NCBI GenBank assembly: GCA_022509205.1
Contig: JAFLTR010000004.1
Coordinates: 25,049-89,048, forward strand
Reading direction: 5' to 3'
From: Muribaculaceae bacterium
GTDB taxonomy: Bacteria > Bacteroidota > Bacteroidia > Bacteroidales > Muribaculaceae
Length of the DNA stretch: 64,000 nucleotides
Shown here: one piece after another, positions 1 through 10,215 of the stretch
Layout: each line of letters opens with the position of its first letter
Numbering within the stretch: position 1 is the stretch's first letter
Notes under the pieces: generated by a model
What the model was told of the DNA's origin: nothing
What the model saw: the letters and a program-made list of their open reading frames with translations, nothing else
Databases searched by the model: none
Program-made: the position numbers and the translations under genes

Positions 1-56
1 AGCTCCGGTAAGGGAAAGGTGTCATGCCCGGCCTACGGATAAAACAAGACAAGATT

Positions 57-980
57 ATGGAAGAAGAAGTAAAAATATTAGAGGAACAACCGACCGAGGG
101 CCATAAGGCCGGTTTTGTTAATATAGTTGGTAATCCGAATGTTGGCAAGTCAACGCTTATGAACGATTTAGTCGGAGAGCGAATCTCCATCATAACGTCG
201 AAAGCTCAGACCACACGCCACAGGATTATGGGAATCGTGAACACTCCGGAGTATCAGATTGTATTTTCGGATACTCCGGGGGTGCTCAAACCTAAGTATA
301 AACTTCAGGAATCGATGCTGGGTTTCTCGGAAGGAGCCTTGACCGATGCCGATATCCTGCTTTACGTCACGGATGTAGTGGAAGATCCCGAGAAAAACAA
401 AGAATTCCTCGACAGAGTGGCTAATGAGGATATCCCGGTGCTTCTGGTGATAAATAAAATCGACCTGCTGAAAAACGATGAAGACCTCAGGACACTCGTA
501 GACAAATGGCATGAGAGACTCCCAAAAGCCGAGATTTTCCCTACCAGCGCCACTGAACATTTCAACGTTGAGAACCTTAAGAAACGCATCGTGGAACTCC
601 TCCCGGTCTCTCCTCCATTCTTTGGCAAGGATGCCCTGACCGATAAGCCGGCACGTTTCTTCGTCACCGAAATCATACGTGAGAAGCTTCTCCTAAACTA
701 CGACAAGGAGATTCCTTACAGTGCGGAAGTAGTGGTGGAGAAATTTGAAGAGAAAGAAAGTTCCATCCATATCATGAGCGTGATCTATGTGGAGCGCGAT
801 ACTCAAAAAGGGATCATCATCGGTAAGGGTGGCGACAAAATCAAGAAAGTAGGTATCGAGGCGCGTCAGGATATCGAAAGATTCTTTGGCAAGAGGGTCT
901 ATCTTGAAATCTTCGTAAAGGTGGAGAAAGACTGGCGCAACCGCGAAAACAAACTTAAGGCATTCGGTTATATCGAATAA
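57..980 (+). CDS. era: GTPase Era
   Basis: G1 GNPNVGKST, DTPG and NKID motifs with C-terminal KH domain (IIIGKGGDKIKKVG). ATG at 57 (MEEEVKILEE) preferred over track start at 24. Confidence 0.95.
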   Translation: MEEEVKILEEQPTEGHKAGFVNIVGNPNVGKSTLMNDLVGERISIITSKAQTTRHRIMGIVNTPEYQIVFSDTPGVLKPKYKLQESMLGFSEGALTDADILLYVTDVVEDPEKNKEFLDRVANEDIPVLLVINKIDLLKNDEDLRTLVDKWHERLPKAEIFPTSATEHFNVENLKKRIVELLPVSPPFFGKDALTDKPARFFVTEIIREKLLLNYDKEIPYSAEVVVEKFEEKESSIHIMSVIYVERDTQKGIIIGKGGDKIKKVGIEARQDIERFFGKRVYLEIFVKVEKDWRNRENKLKAFGYIE

Positions 981-994
981 AAAACTTTTAGATT

Positions 995-2314
995 ATGGGA
1001 AGGTTAGTAGCAATAGTGGGACGTCCGAATGTGGGCAAATCCACTCTCTTCAATAGATTGACACAGACACGCTCGGCTATAGTCGACGATACGGCCGGCA
1101 CCACGCGCGACCGGCAATATGGTAAGGTAGACTGGTGCGGACAGGAATTTTCCATTGTCGATACAGGAGGATGGGTAGTGAATTCTGAAGATGTGTTTGA
1201 AGCTGAGATCAATAAGCAGGTGCATATCGCCATCGAAGAGGCCGACGTGATTCTATTCGTTGTCGATGCTTCCAATGGTGTCACAGACCTGGATGACAAA
1301 GTGGCTCAGATTCTCAGACGCTCAAAGAAGCCGGTGATTCTTGTGGCCAATAAAGAAGACAAGGGAGATGCCAGATTCAACATACCTGAATTCTATTCTC
1401 TTGGGCTCGGAGAACCTGTGGAGGTTTCTTCCGCCAATGGGAGCGGCACGGGAGACCTTCTCGATAAGATCATAGCCGACATGCCGGAACCTAAGGCAGA
1501 CGACCAACCGGAAGACAATGTGGCGAAATTTGCTATCGTAGGGCGACCAAATGCAGGTAAATCCTCCCTTATCAATGCTTTCATCGGTGAAGAAAGGCAT
1601 ATTGTGACTGATATCGCCGGCACTACACGTGACTCCATTTATCATCGTTACAATAAATTCGGTTTCGATTTCTATCTTGTAGACACTGCCGGGATCCGTA
1701 AGAAAAACAAGGTGAACGAAGATATCGAATATTACAGTGTCATCCGTTCTATACGTGCCATCGAAGCAAGCGATGTATGTATCCTCATGATCGACGCCAC
1801 AAGAGGTATAGAGTCGCAAGACGCCAATATCTTCTCACTTATCCAGAGAAACAAAAAGGGACTGGTGGTGTGTGTGAATAAATGGGATTTGATCGAGGAC
1901 CGTTCCCTGACGGCTCAAAAAAGATATGAGGAAGCTATAAGGAATAAATTCGCGCCATTCACAGATTTCCCGATCCTGTTTACTTCAGCCCTGACAAAAC
2001 AAAGGATCTATAAGGTGCTTGAAACAGCCATCGAAGTCTTCAACAATCGAAAGAAAGTGATCCCGACTTCACAGCTCAACACCTATATGCTTGAGCAGAT
2101 TGCCCAGACACCTCCTCCGGCCAATAAGGGGAAATTCGTGAAGATAAAATATGTCACGATGCTTAAGGATTCCGTGATCCCGACGTTCGTTTTTTTCTGC
2201 AACCTGCCCCAATGGGTAAAGGAGCCCTACAGAAGATTTCTTGAAAATAAAATCAGGGAACACTGGGATTTCACGGGGACACCTATCCAGATATTCATGC
2301 GTGACAAATCCTGA
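995..2314 (+). CDS. der: Ribosome biogenesis GTPase Der (EngA)
   Basis: Two tandem G domains (GRPNVGKST and GRPNAGKSS) plus C-terminal KH-like domain; 15 nt after era. Confidence 0.96.
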   Translation: MGRLVAIVGRPNVGKSTLFNRLTQTRSAIVDDTAGTTRDRQYGKVDWCGQEFSIVDTGGWVVNSEDVFEAEINKQVHIAIEEADVILFVVDASNGVTDLDDKVAQILRRSKKPVILVANKEDKGDARFNIPEFYSLGLGEPVEVSSANGSGTGDLLDKIIADMPEPKADDQPEDNVAKFAIVGRPNAGKSSLINAFIGEERHIVTDIAGTTRDSIYHRYNKFGFDFYLVDTAGIRKKNKVNEDIEYYSVIRSIRAIEASDVCILMIDATRGIESQDANIFSLIQRNKKGLVVCVNKWDLIEDRSLTAQKRYEEAIRNKFAPFTDFPILFTSALTKQRIYKVLETAIEVFNNRKKVIPTSQLNTYMLEQIAQTPPPANKGKFVKIKYVTMLKDSVIPTFVFFCNLPQWVKEPYRRFLENKIREHWDFTGTPIQIFMRDKS

Positions 2315-2340
2315 TAACAGATTCTTTCTTAAATCATACG

Positions 2341-2378
2341 TCGACCCCTCTTTACACCTGTAAGTAAAGAGGGGTCGA
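2341..2378 (+). terminator. Hairpin terminator downstream of der
   Basis: Perfect 15-bp inverted repeat TCGACCCCTCTTTAC / GTAAAGAGGGGTCGA with 8-nt loop, followed by T-rich TTCTGTTTTG. Confidence 0.75.
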
Positions 2379-2620
2379 TTCTGTTTTGTCACCTCCCCGG
2401 CATTTTATTTCCGGGTCTTGTTAGCATTAATGATGATTGTCTCAGACTTCATCGGCCTATTGAAACTCGTCGAAATTCAAATGGCTTGATTTTTATAGAA
2501 ATTAGAAAGGTTTATTAAAGAGTTTTTTACCAAACACTAAGGAATTTTATGAACTTTTTAAGCTTTTAATCATTATAATAACAGAAGATAGTTATTATTA
2601 ACATTAAAAAGCATAAGGTT

Positions 2621-2821
2621 ATGAAAGTAAGATTCAACAATACTCCTCTCGCAATTCTTGTTTTAATCATTGGAATTGCAATAATTGTGGCCGGAATATT
2701 AACGATGGCCCTCTACCACGACATGCAGTGGCAAAGTTATGTGATAATCGGGGTGATAATGCTATGTGCTATCTGGGCTATGCTTAATATCCCCTTTAAA
2801 ATCACGATGAAAGATAAGTAA
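2621..2821 (+). CDS. Small hypothetical membrane protein (66 aa, two predicted TM segments)
   Basis: ORF with two hydrophobic stretches (LAILVLIIGIAIIVAGIL, SYVIIGVIMLCAIWAML) and basic C-terminus. Confidence 0.6.
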   Translation: MKVRFNNTPLAILVLIIGIAIIVAGILTMALYHDMQWQSYVIIGVIMLCAIWAMLNIPFKITMKDK

Positions 2822-2845
2822 CGCCCCAAGGGGCCGGATGAACCC

Positions 2846-5551
2846 TTATTTCCCGGTCAGTAGCCCCTGAAGATCATTAAGCATATTGAGAGCCTGAAGG
2901 GGAGTTAGACGCTCCACATCAATATCGAGCAATCTGTCCCTGATTTGGGAGAGCAAAGGATCATCAAGCTGGAAGAAACTCATTTGAAGAGCATCCGCTT
3001 CATTCTTTATATGTGACGTGTCTTTACGCGTCACTGTTTTTTTACTCTCTTCTCCCATGCCCTGCGCTCCTTCTTCAAGCTGATGAAGCACCTGTTCGGC
3101 TCTCTTCACTATCGAGCGAGGCATACCGGCAAGGCGGGCAACATGGATACCGAAGCTATGTTCCGAACCACCCTTCTCAAGTTTTCTCATAAACACTACC
3201 TTGCCATCAATCTCCTTCACGGACACATTATAGTTAGCGACTCTCGGGAATTTCCCCTCCATATCGTTAAGTTCATGATAATGGGTGGCAAAAAGAGTTT
3301 TCGGACTCACACGTCCGTTGTCGTGGATATGTTCCACTATCGACCAGGCAATAGATATGCCGTCGTAAGTGGATGTCCCTCGTCCCAACTCGTCGAATAG
3401 TATAAGCGACCTGTGGCCCATATTGTTAAGGATGGATGCGGCCTCATTCATCTCCACCATAAATGTAGATTCTCCCGACGAGATATTATCGCTGGCTCCA
3501 ACACGTGTGAATATCTTGTCCACTATACCTATATGGGCTGCTTTGGCCGGAACGAAACTTCCCACTTGTGCCAGGAGAGTTATAAGTGCGGTCTGACGCA
3601 GAAGGGCCGATTTACCACTCATATTAGGTCCTGTGATCATCATAACCTGACATCCCTTCCTTTCCCCGTCTTCAGCCGACGAATCCAACACGAGAGAATT
3701 TGATATATAGGATTCTCCGGGAGGCAATGTTCTTTCTATCACCGGATGCCTTCCTTCGGTGATTTCAAGCACAGTGGACTCATCCACCACAGGCCTGACG
3801 TATCCGAAGTCTTTGGCAACGTCTGCAAAACTCAAGAGGCAGTCGGTCATCCCAATGCTCAGGGAGGTACTGTTGAGATCGGTGAAACGTGTAGAAATTT
3901 TTTCTATCAATTCACGGAAAATACGCTCCTCTATCTGCGAAATCTTCTCATCAGCGCCCAGGATACGCTCCTCGAGGGCCTTCAGTTCCGGCGTCACATA
4001 CCTCTCTGCATTCACCAGCGTCTGCTTCCTTATCCAATGATCGGGCACTTTCTCCTTGTGGGTGTTTCTCACCTCAAGATAATAGCCGAATACATTATTA
4101 TAGCTGATTTTTAGTGAGGTGATACCGGTGGCCTGTATTTCCCGGTTCTGAATCTCAAGAAGGGCATCCTTGCTATGGTCGCGCAATCGGCGCAACTCGT
4201 CAAGTTCGGCATCAATACCCGTTTTTATCACATTGGTTTTCCCAAAACTGTTGACAGTGTCGGGATCGATTGTTGCATCAATCCAGATTGCCACGTCGCG
4301 GATGTCGGGCATCCTTGCGGCAATTTCCGATTTTGTTTTATCCGGATTCTCCCCCAGTATGTTTTTCAGTTCTTCGGCACCCTTCACACTTTCTGAAAGC
4401 TGAAGCATCTCTCTCGGAAGAATTTTACCCGAAGCTACACGCGAAGAGATCCTCTGCATGTCTCCGATACGCTTCACAGCCCTCCTTGCCTTTTCGCGAG
4501 CTTCGTCATCGTTGAAGAAATCCTCCACTATATCCAGACGCCAATTTATCTCTTTAGGCTCCAGAATCGGAAACAGCAACCAGTTTGAGAGCTTTCTTCC
4601 TCCCATCGGCGAGAGGGTGCGGTCTAAAATGTTAAGAAGGCTTTTTCCTTCCGGGCTCAAAGGAGAAATAATCTCAAGATTCCTGACCGTGAACGGGTCG
4701 AGATGCATCACTCTCGAGTTGTCGAGGCGTGCCAGTCCGGTTATGTGTTGCAACCCGGTGTGGCCGGTCAAATCAAGGTAATGAAGGATACTTCCTGCAG
4801 CTATTATGGCAAGACGCATGCCGGAGACGCCGAACCCTTTGAGCGATGAAGTGGAAAACTGTTTGAGCAGTCTTTCTTCTCCCGCCTGAGTGGTGTAGAC
4901 CCAATCATCGAGCTCGAATATGCTCCCTTTATAGTGGAAATTCTCGGTGAAATAGTCCCGGCTTCCCTTCATTCGTAAGATCTCCTTTGGACCGATCTTG
5001 GAGATTATACGGTCTATTGTTTCCACCGATCCTTCAGAACAGAGGAATTCACCGGTAGAAATATCCAGGAATGCCACCCCTGCTTTGTTTTTCTCACAAT
5101 ATACGGCACCCAGAAAATTATTCTCCTTGCTATGTAAGGCCCCCGGAGAGGTATTGACTCCCGGAGTCACCATCTCGGTGATTCCTCGTTTCACAAGTTT
5201 CTTAGTGAGCTTCGGATCTTCGAGCTGTTCACAGATTGCAACTCTTCTGCCGGCCCTCACGAGCTTTGGCAAATATGAGTCAAGGGCATGATGGGGAAAT
5301 CCGGCAAGTTCCACGCTCTGAGCCTTTCCGTTGGCTCTGCGTGTCAGCGTAATTCCAAGAATCTCGCTCGCCGCTATGGCATCGTCGCTGAAAGTTTCAT
5401 AAAAGTCACCGACCCGGAAAAGCAATATCGCATCCGGATGTTTGCGTTTCATCTCCATATACTGGAGCATAAGAGGCGTTTCAGCTATCTTTGCCAAGGC
5501 ATTGTAAATTTTTCGGTTAAGGATATTGGGGCTGCCGGCATATTCAGCCAA
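2846..5551 (-). CDS. mutS: DNA mismatch repair protein MutS
   Basis: Mismatch-binding motif FRVGDFYETF, Walker A TGPNMSGKS, DELGRGTSTYDG; 901 aa. Start could be internal. Confidence 0.95.
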   Translation of the reverse strand: MAEYAGSPNILNRKIYNALAKIAETPLMLQYMEMKRKHPDAILLFRVGDFYETFSDDAIAASEILGITLTRRANGKAQSVELAGFPHHALDSYLPKLVRAGRRVAICEQLEDPKLTKKLVKRGITEMVTPGVNTSPGALHSKENNFLGAVYCEKNKAGVAFLDISTGEFLCSEGSVETIDRIISKIGPKEILRMKGSRDYFTENFHYKGSIFELDDWVYTTQAGEERLLKQFSTSSLKGFGVSGMRLAIIAAGSILHYLDLTGHTGLQHITGLARLDNSRVMHLDPFTVRNLEIISPLSPEGKSLLNILDRTLSPMGGRKLSNWLLFPILEPKEINWRLDIVEDFFNDDEAREKARRAVKRIGDMQRISSRVASGKILPREMLQLSESVKGAEELKNILGENPDKTKSEIAARMPDIRDVAIWIDATIDPDTVNSFGKTNVIKTGIDAELDELRRLRDHSKDALLEIQNREIQATGITSLKISYNNVFGYYLEVRNTHKEKVPDHWIRKQTLVNAERYVTPELKALEERILGADEKISQIEERIFRELIEKISTRFTDLNSTSLSIGMTDCLLSFADVAKDFGYVRPVVDESTVLEITEGRHPVIERTLPPGESYISNSLVLDSSAEDGERKGCQVMMITGPNMSGKSALLRQTALITLLAQVGSFVPAKAAHIGIVDKIFTRVGASDNISSGESTFMVEMNEAASILNNMGHRSLILFDELGRGTSTYDGISIAWSIVEHIHDNGRVSPKTLFATHYHELNDMEGKFPRVANYNVSVKEIDGKVVFMRKLEKGGSEHSFGIHVARLAGMPRSIVKRAEQVLHQLEEGAQGMGEESKKTVTRKDTSHIKNEADALQMSFFQLDDPLLSQIRDRLLDIDVERLTPLQALNMLNDLQGLLTGK

Positions 5552-6917
5552 GCCCGAAAAGACCGATAGTCCAGGTAGACATGCTCACATAAATCAAGAG
5601 TCCCACCACATCATTGGTAATCTGAATGAAAGGACCGGTGGCGAGTGCCGGATTTATATTGAGCCGTTCCAGCGTCAGGGGAACAAGAGTGCCGAAAACA
5701 GTGGCGAAGATCACCACGGCAAACAAGGAGATTGCCACTGACACCGACACTGTCCATTTCACCCCCGGGGGTTGGGTAAGTATGATATATAAGAAAACCA
5801 CGCTGGAGATGACCACAGCGTTCATCAGGGCCACAAGACTCTCACGTCCTATCTGAGTCATCGAGTTTTTAAGGTCGAGGCGTCCGTTGGCCAGACCCTG
5901 CACCACTATAGCTGAAGCCTGCACACCTACATTTCCGCCTGTGCCTCCTATCAAGGGGATAAAAATAGCCAAAGCCGTGATTGCTGCAATCTGAGCCTCG
6001 AAATTCCCTAAAATCAATGAATTGATGATACCTCCTACTATCCCTATCAGAAGCCAGGGGATACGGGCCTTTGTCTGAGCGAACACGGAGTCGGAAACGT
6101 CTACATCGGAAGCGATACCGGAAGCCAACTGGAAGTCGCGTTCGCTCTGTTCTCTCACTTCATCCATTACGTCGTCAACAGTAATCTGACCCACAAGGCG
6201 CCCTATACTGTCGATAACCGGCATCGCAACAAGGTCGTATTTCTCGAAATCCAAAGCCACCTCATCGATCGGTGTGTCTGTTCTCACCGAATGAGGGTCG
6301 GAGTCCATCACATGTTTGATTTTTGAAACTGAAGGATGGGTGATCATTTTCTGCAAAGGCAACACACCCTCGAGACGATTGTCATCATCCACAACATAGA
6401 CATTATAGATATCATCGAGATCTTCAGCCTGACGGCGCATCTCTTTCAGACAGTCAGGCATAGAAAGATTCTCGTTGACCACGATCATCTCAGTGCCCAT
6501 AAGACCGCCGGCCGTATCTTCGTCATACTGGAGAAGGTCGACGATATCTCCGGCCTGCTCCATGTCGTCGATATGCTGGATCACCTCTTCACGGTCTTCC
6601 TCATCGAGTTCCTGGATAAGGTCTACCGCATCGTCAGTGTCGAGCAAGTCGATGAAATGACCGATCTGCTCCGGTTCCATTCCTTCAAGCAGTTTCTTAC
6701 GGTCATCTTCATCCAGCTCCATGAGCACATCGGCCTTCTTCTCATTGTCGTCGATGAGATCGAAAAGCCATTCAGCCTCCCGCAGATTGAGCTTACGGAA
6801 CAATTCGGCAATATCGGCTGCGTGAAGTTCACTGACCTCACGTCCTGCAGCCTCACTGTCGCCCCTCTCCACGAGCTCCTCGATCTGCTCTATGTCTGTT
6901 TCGCTGAAATCCTTCAT
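5544..6917 (-). CDS. mgtE: Magnesium transporter MgtE
   Basis: MgtE N domain, CBS pair, C-terminal TM domain with GGTGGNVGVQAS; overlaps mutS by 8 nt. Confidence 0.93.
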   Translation of the reverse strand: MKDFSETDIEQIEELVERGDSEAAGREVSELHAADIAELFRKLNLREAEWLFDLIDDNEKKADVLMELDEDDRKKLLEGMEPEQIGHFIDLLDTDDAVDLIQELDEEDREEVIQHIDDMEQAGDIVDLLQYDEDTAGGLMGTEMIVVNENLSMPDCLKEMRRQAEDLDDIYNVYVVDDDNRLEGVLPLQKMITHPSVSKIKHVMDSDPHSVRTDTPIDEVALDFEKYDLVAMPVIDSIGRLVGQITVDDVMDEVREQSERDFQLASGIASDVDVSDSVFAQTKARIPWLLIGIVGGIINSLILGNFEAQIAAITALAIFIPLIGGTGGNVGVQASAIVVQGLANGRLDLKNSMTQIGRESLVALMNAVVISSVVFLYIILTQPPGVKWTVSVSVAISLFAVVIFATVFGTLVPLTLERLNINPALATGPFIQITNDVVGLLIYVSMSTWTIGLFGLG

Positions 6918-6925
6918 TTCAATCG

Positions 6926-6933
6926 CAAAGTTA
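6926..6933 (-). promoter_or_regulatory. Putative Bacteroidetes -7 element for mgtE
   Basis: TAACTTTG on minus strand matches TAnnTTTG; 8 nt before the mgtE ATG; no clear -33. Confidence 0.45.
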
Positions 6934-7066
6934 AAGAAAATTTGGCAATAAGGGAGACCATATTTGCGTTTTATACCCTAAGAGCCCGTCACCCAAACTC
7001 TGTCAAAACCGGGGTGACGAGTTTTGAAGAGAGTCGACAAATTGAAGAAGGAGCCATCTTATATAA

Positions 7067-10000
7067 ATGAGCGGAAATAGCGTTTTCAATCAGTTTTCAA
7101 TCGCAGGTAAATTCCCCGGGATAGCGGTGGCCGCTGTCCTGCTCTTTCTCATTTGTCTCTCATCCTGCAGCCCGAAGAAAAACACTCCGGCTTCTCGTCA
7201 ATGGCAGGCTTTCAACACCCGCTATAATGTCTATTTCAACGGTGAGGAGCATTATAAGGAAACCCTTTCCGATCAGGAGAAAAACTATGAGGATGATTAT
7301 TCCCGTCAACTTCTGATGCACCCTATCGAAGCCAAGGAGCAACCCAAGCTTCCGCAACCATCCGGAGATTTCACACGCACCATCGAGAAGATGCAGAAGG
7401 CTATCCAGCTTCATTCCATCACCAAGAAGCCTGTGAGACGCAATTCCTCTGCCAAAGAGAAGGCATTCAGGGCAAGGGAGGAATTCAATCCATTCCTCCA
7501 TAACGCATGGCTGATGATGGGGCGAGCACAATACTACAACGGTGATTTCCTCGGTGCGGCATCAACGTTCCTTTATATCTCGAAACATTTTACCTGGCTT
7601 CCGAATGTTGTCACTGAGGCCCGGCTCTGGCAGGCACGATCCTATTGCGCTCTCAACTGGAATTATGAGGCGGAAAATGTAATGCACCTCGTAAAGGAGA
7701 AAGACCTGACCAACAAGAATCTCCGTTTCCTCTATAATTTTGTGGAAGCAGACTATCTTATCCGCAACGAACGGCCTCAAGAGGCGATACCTTTTCTAAA
7801 GTTGGCGGCTCAGGCATCTTCCGGGACTCAGAAAACACGACTATGGTTTCTTCTGGGGCAGCTATATGAGCAAACCGGCCAAAAACAGGAGGCTTACATG
7901 GCTTTCAAGAAAGCCGAAGGAGGACCCGCAACACCCTACCGCACAAAATTTAACGCCCGGATCAAGCAGAGTGAAGTCTTTGCAGGCAACGATATCCGAA
8001 AAGAAGTCAATTCTCTCAAGAGTCTAACCAGATTTGCACGCAACAGAGAATTTTTCGACCAGATTTATTATGCCATAGGTAATCTTTATCTGTCAAGGAA
8101 AGATACTGTCAAGGCTATGGAAAATTATCAGTTGGCTGTGAAATATTCCCAACGGCAGGGAATAGATATGGCCCTTGCGCAACTGGCACTCGGAAATATC
8201 TATTTCGCCGAGAGAAAATATGTGGAGGCCCAGCCATGTTATGCAGAGGCAATTCCACTACTTTCCGACACTTATCCAAACTATAAGCTTCTTAAAAGAA
8301 GAAGCGATGTGCTCGACGAGCTCGCAGTTTATGCCGGTAATGTAGTGCTCCAGGATTCCCTTATAGCACTGTCCAAACTCTCCCCTGAAGAGCAGGAGAA
8401 AGTTGCAAAGAGACTTGTGGAGGAACTTGAGCGACAGGAACGTCTCGCCAAAGAGGAGGCCGAAAGAGAGGAATTCCTTGCCCAGCAACAGCAATACGAA
8501 AACCTTAACGCCAATTCCGCCGCTATTCCCGGGTTCCAGGCCAACAGCGACAACAGCTGGTATTTCTACAACACCTATACCAAAAATGCCGGCAAAACAC
8601 AGTTCCAGAGAAAATGGGGTTCACGACGGCTCGAGGATGACTGGCGGCGCAGAAACAAAACCACCTTTACATTTGACGAACCGGAGAACGAAGAAGCCGA
8701 GGATGAAGAGGCACTGGAGATGGTGGCTGCGAATGATTCCGTGGCTGCTCCCGATGCCGATCTCCTAAAAAGGGAAAGCGACCCCCATTATATTGAATAT
8801 TACCTGAAACAGATTCCGAAGACGCCGGAAGATATCGAAGTAGCCAACGATGTCATTCAGGAGGGACTTTACAATATGGGTCTCATCCTCAAAGACAAAC
8901 TGGAGGATTTTCCGGCTGCACGTTATGAGTTTACGCGTCTTCAGGACCGTTATCCCGAAAACGTCTATAGCCTCGATGTCTATTATAATCTTTACCTGAT
9001 GGCAGCCCGCGAGGGAGATATGTCGCAGGCAGAGCAATGGCGGCAGATAATTCTGACTCGTTTCCCGGAATCAAACTATGGTCTGGCCATGCGTGACCCC
9101 GATTATTTCGAGCATCTTCGACAGATGCATCAAAGGCAGGAAACTATGTATGAGAAAGCATACGCCGCATATCTCGACAATGAAAATACAACTGTGCATT
9201 CCCTCACCCGGGAGATGGAAGCAAAATATCCGCTTTCTCCACTCTTGCCTAAATTCGTGTTTATCGACGGCCTGTCTTATTTCACAGAAGGAGAGAATGA
9301 ACTCTTTAAAGACCGGCTAACGGAACTGCTGCAGAAATGGCCAGACACGGATATGACCGAGATGGCTTCTTCAATTCTTAAAGGTCTTAAGGCCGGTAGA
9401 ACCCTGCAAAGCTCAGAAACCAATTCCCGGGGTATGATTTGGCAGATTCGTCTTTCGGAGTCGCAAGAGGAGGAATTGGCCGAAGACGGATTGCCGGCTA
9501 ATTTCGAACGCGACCCGGACGCTCCGCAATATCTTGTGCTTGCATTCCCGAAAGATTCCATCAATCCTAACACAGTTCTCTATGAGGTTGCGAGATTCAA
9601 TTTCTCCTCTTTCATTGTGAAAGACTTCGATATGGAACAAATGAGTTTCTCCAATATCGGTTTGCTCATTATAAAGGGCTTTGCCAATTTGCGCGAACTG
9701 GAACATTATCGCACTGTGATGGAAAACTCCGACCTTAATCTTCCCTCTGAAGTCATGCCAATCATGATCAGCAAGGCAAATTTCGAGCTTCTGTTAAGAG
9801 AGGGACGCACATTCGAGGAATACTTCCGCTTCCGTGAACAAGACACAGTGGATCAAGTAGAATCAGAAGTTCTCCAGGATCTCCCCATTGAAGAAGAGGA
9901 TTCTCCGCCGTCAGAGGAAGAAGACCGGGCCATTGATGAAAATGCCTTAGAGGAGAGTGAAAATGAAAGCCCTTCACAGGATGTGAATCCGGAAGAGGAA

Positions 10001-10072
10001 GAAAATTCAATAGAAAATGAAAGCCCTGTAGAGGAAGAAAGCCCCTCTGCAGAGGAGGATCAGATCTCCTGA
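7067..10072 (+). CDS. Tetratricopeptide-repeat lipoprotein, PorW/SprE-like (type IX secretion associated)
   Basis: Lipobox LSSCS, RQWQAFNTRYNVYFNGEEHYKE N-terminal signature, TPR-like repeats, acidic low-complexity C-terminus. Confidence 0.7.
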   Translation: MSGNSVFNQFSIAGKFPGIAVAAVLLFLICLSSCSPKKNTPASRQWQAFNTRYNVYFNGEEHYKETLSDQEKNYEDDYSRQLLMHPIEAKEQPKLPQPSGDFTRTIEKMQKAIQLHSITKKPVRRNSSAKEKAFRAREEFNPFLHNAWLMMGRAQYYNGDFLGAASTFLYISKHFTWLPNVVTEARLWQARSYCALNWNYEAENVMHLVKEKDLTNKNLRFLYNFVEADYLIRNERPQEAIPFLKLAAQASSGTQKTRLWFLLGQLYEQTGQKQEAYMAFKKAEGGPATPYRTKFNARIKQSEVFAGNDIRKEVNSLKSLTRFARNREFFDQIYYAIGNLYLSRKDTVKAMENYQLAVKYSQRQGIDMALAQLALGNIYFAERKYVEAQPCYAEAIPLLSDTYPNYKLLKRRSDVLDELAVYAGNVVLQDSLIALSKLSPEEQEKVAKRLVEELERQERLAKEEAEREEFLAQQQQYENLNANSAAIPGFQANSDNSWYFYNTYTKNAGKTQFQRKWGSRRLEDDWRRRNKTTFTFDEPENEEAEDEEALEMVAANDSVAAPDADLLKRESDPHYIEYYLKQIPKTPEDIEVANDVIQEGLYNMGLILKDKLEDFPAARYEFTRLQDRYPENVYSLDVYYNLYLMAAREGDMSQAEQWRQIILTRFPESNYGLAMRDPDYFEHLRQMHQRQETMYEKAYAAYLDNENTTVHSLTREMEAKYPLSPLLPKFVFIDGLSYFTEGENELFKDRLTELLQKWPDTDMTEMASSILKGLKAGRTLQSSETNSRGMIWQIRLSESQEEELAEDGLPANFERDPDAPQYLVLAFPKDSINPNTVLYEVARFNFSSFIVKDFDMEQMSFSNIGLLIIKGFANLRELEHYRTVMENSDLNLPSEVMPIMISKANFELLLREGRTFEEYFRFREQDTVDQVESEVLQDLPIEEEDSPPSEEEDRAIDENALEESENESPSQDVNPEEEENSIENESPVEEESPSAEEDQIS

Positions 10073-10177
10073 TTATTAAACCTATAAAAATCAGTGCATA
10101 AGGTATAAGATTTGTGATAGTCAACAAATTTTATACTCAATGCCACATTTTTTATAGGTTTCTTTTTGCTTTTATAT

Positions 10178-10185
10178 TAGTTTTG
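10178..10185 (+). promoter_or_regulatory. Putative -7 element upstream of GH32 gene
   Basis: TAGTTTTG matches TAnnTTTG, 30 nt before ATG at 10216; -33 not evident. Confidence 0.4.
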
Positions 10186-10215
10186 CCTTCGATAAATTTC
10201 CACCGAAAAAAAATC

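Noticed and set aside
6336-7070. 244-aa plus-strand ORF antisense to mgtE
   Set aside because: Frame shadow of a clearly coding minus-strand gene with strong family motifs; its product has no recognisable motif.
10114-10215. Upstream start of the GH32 ORF at 10114
   Set aside because: Would place a non-signal extension before a good signal peptide; the putative -7 element at 10178 also argues for 10216.
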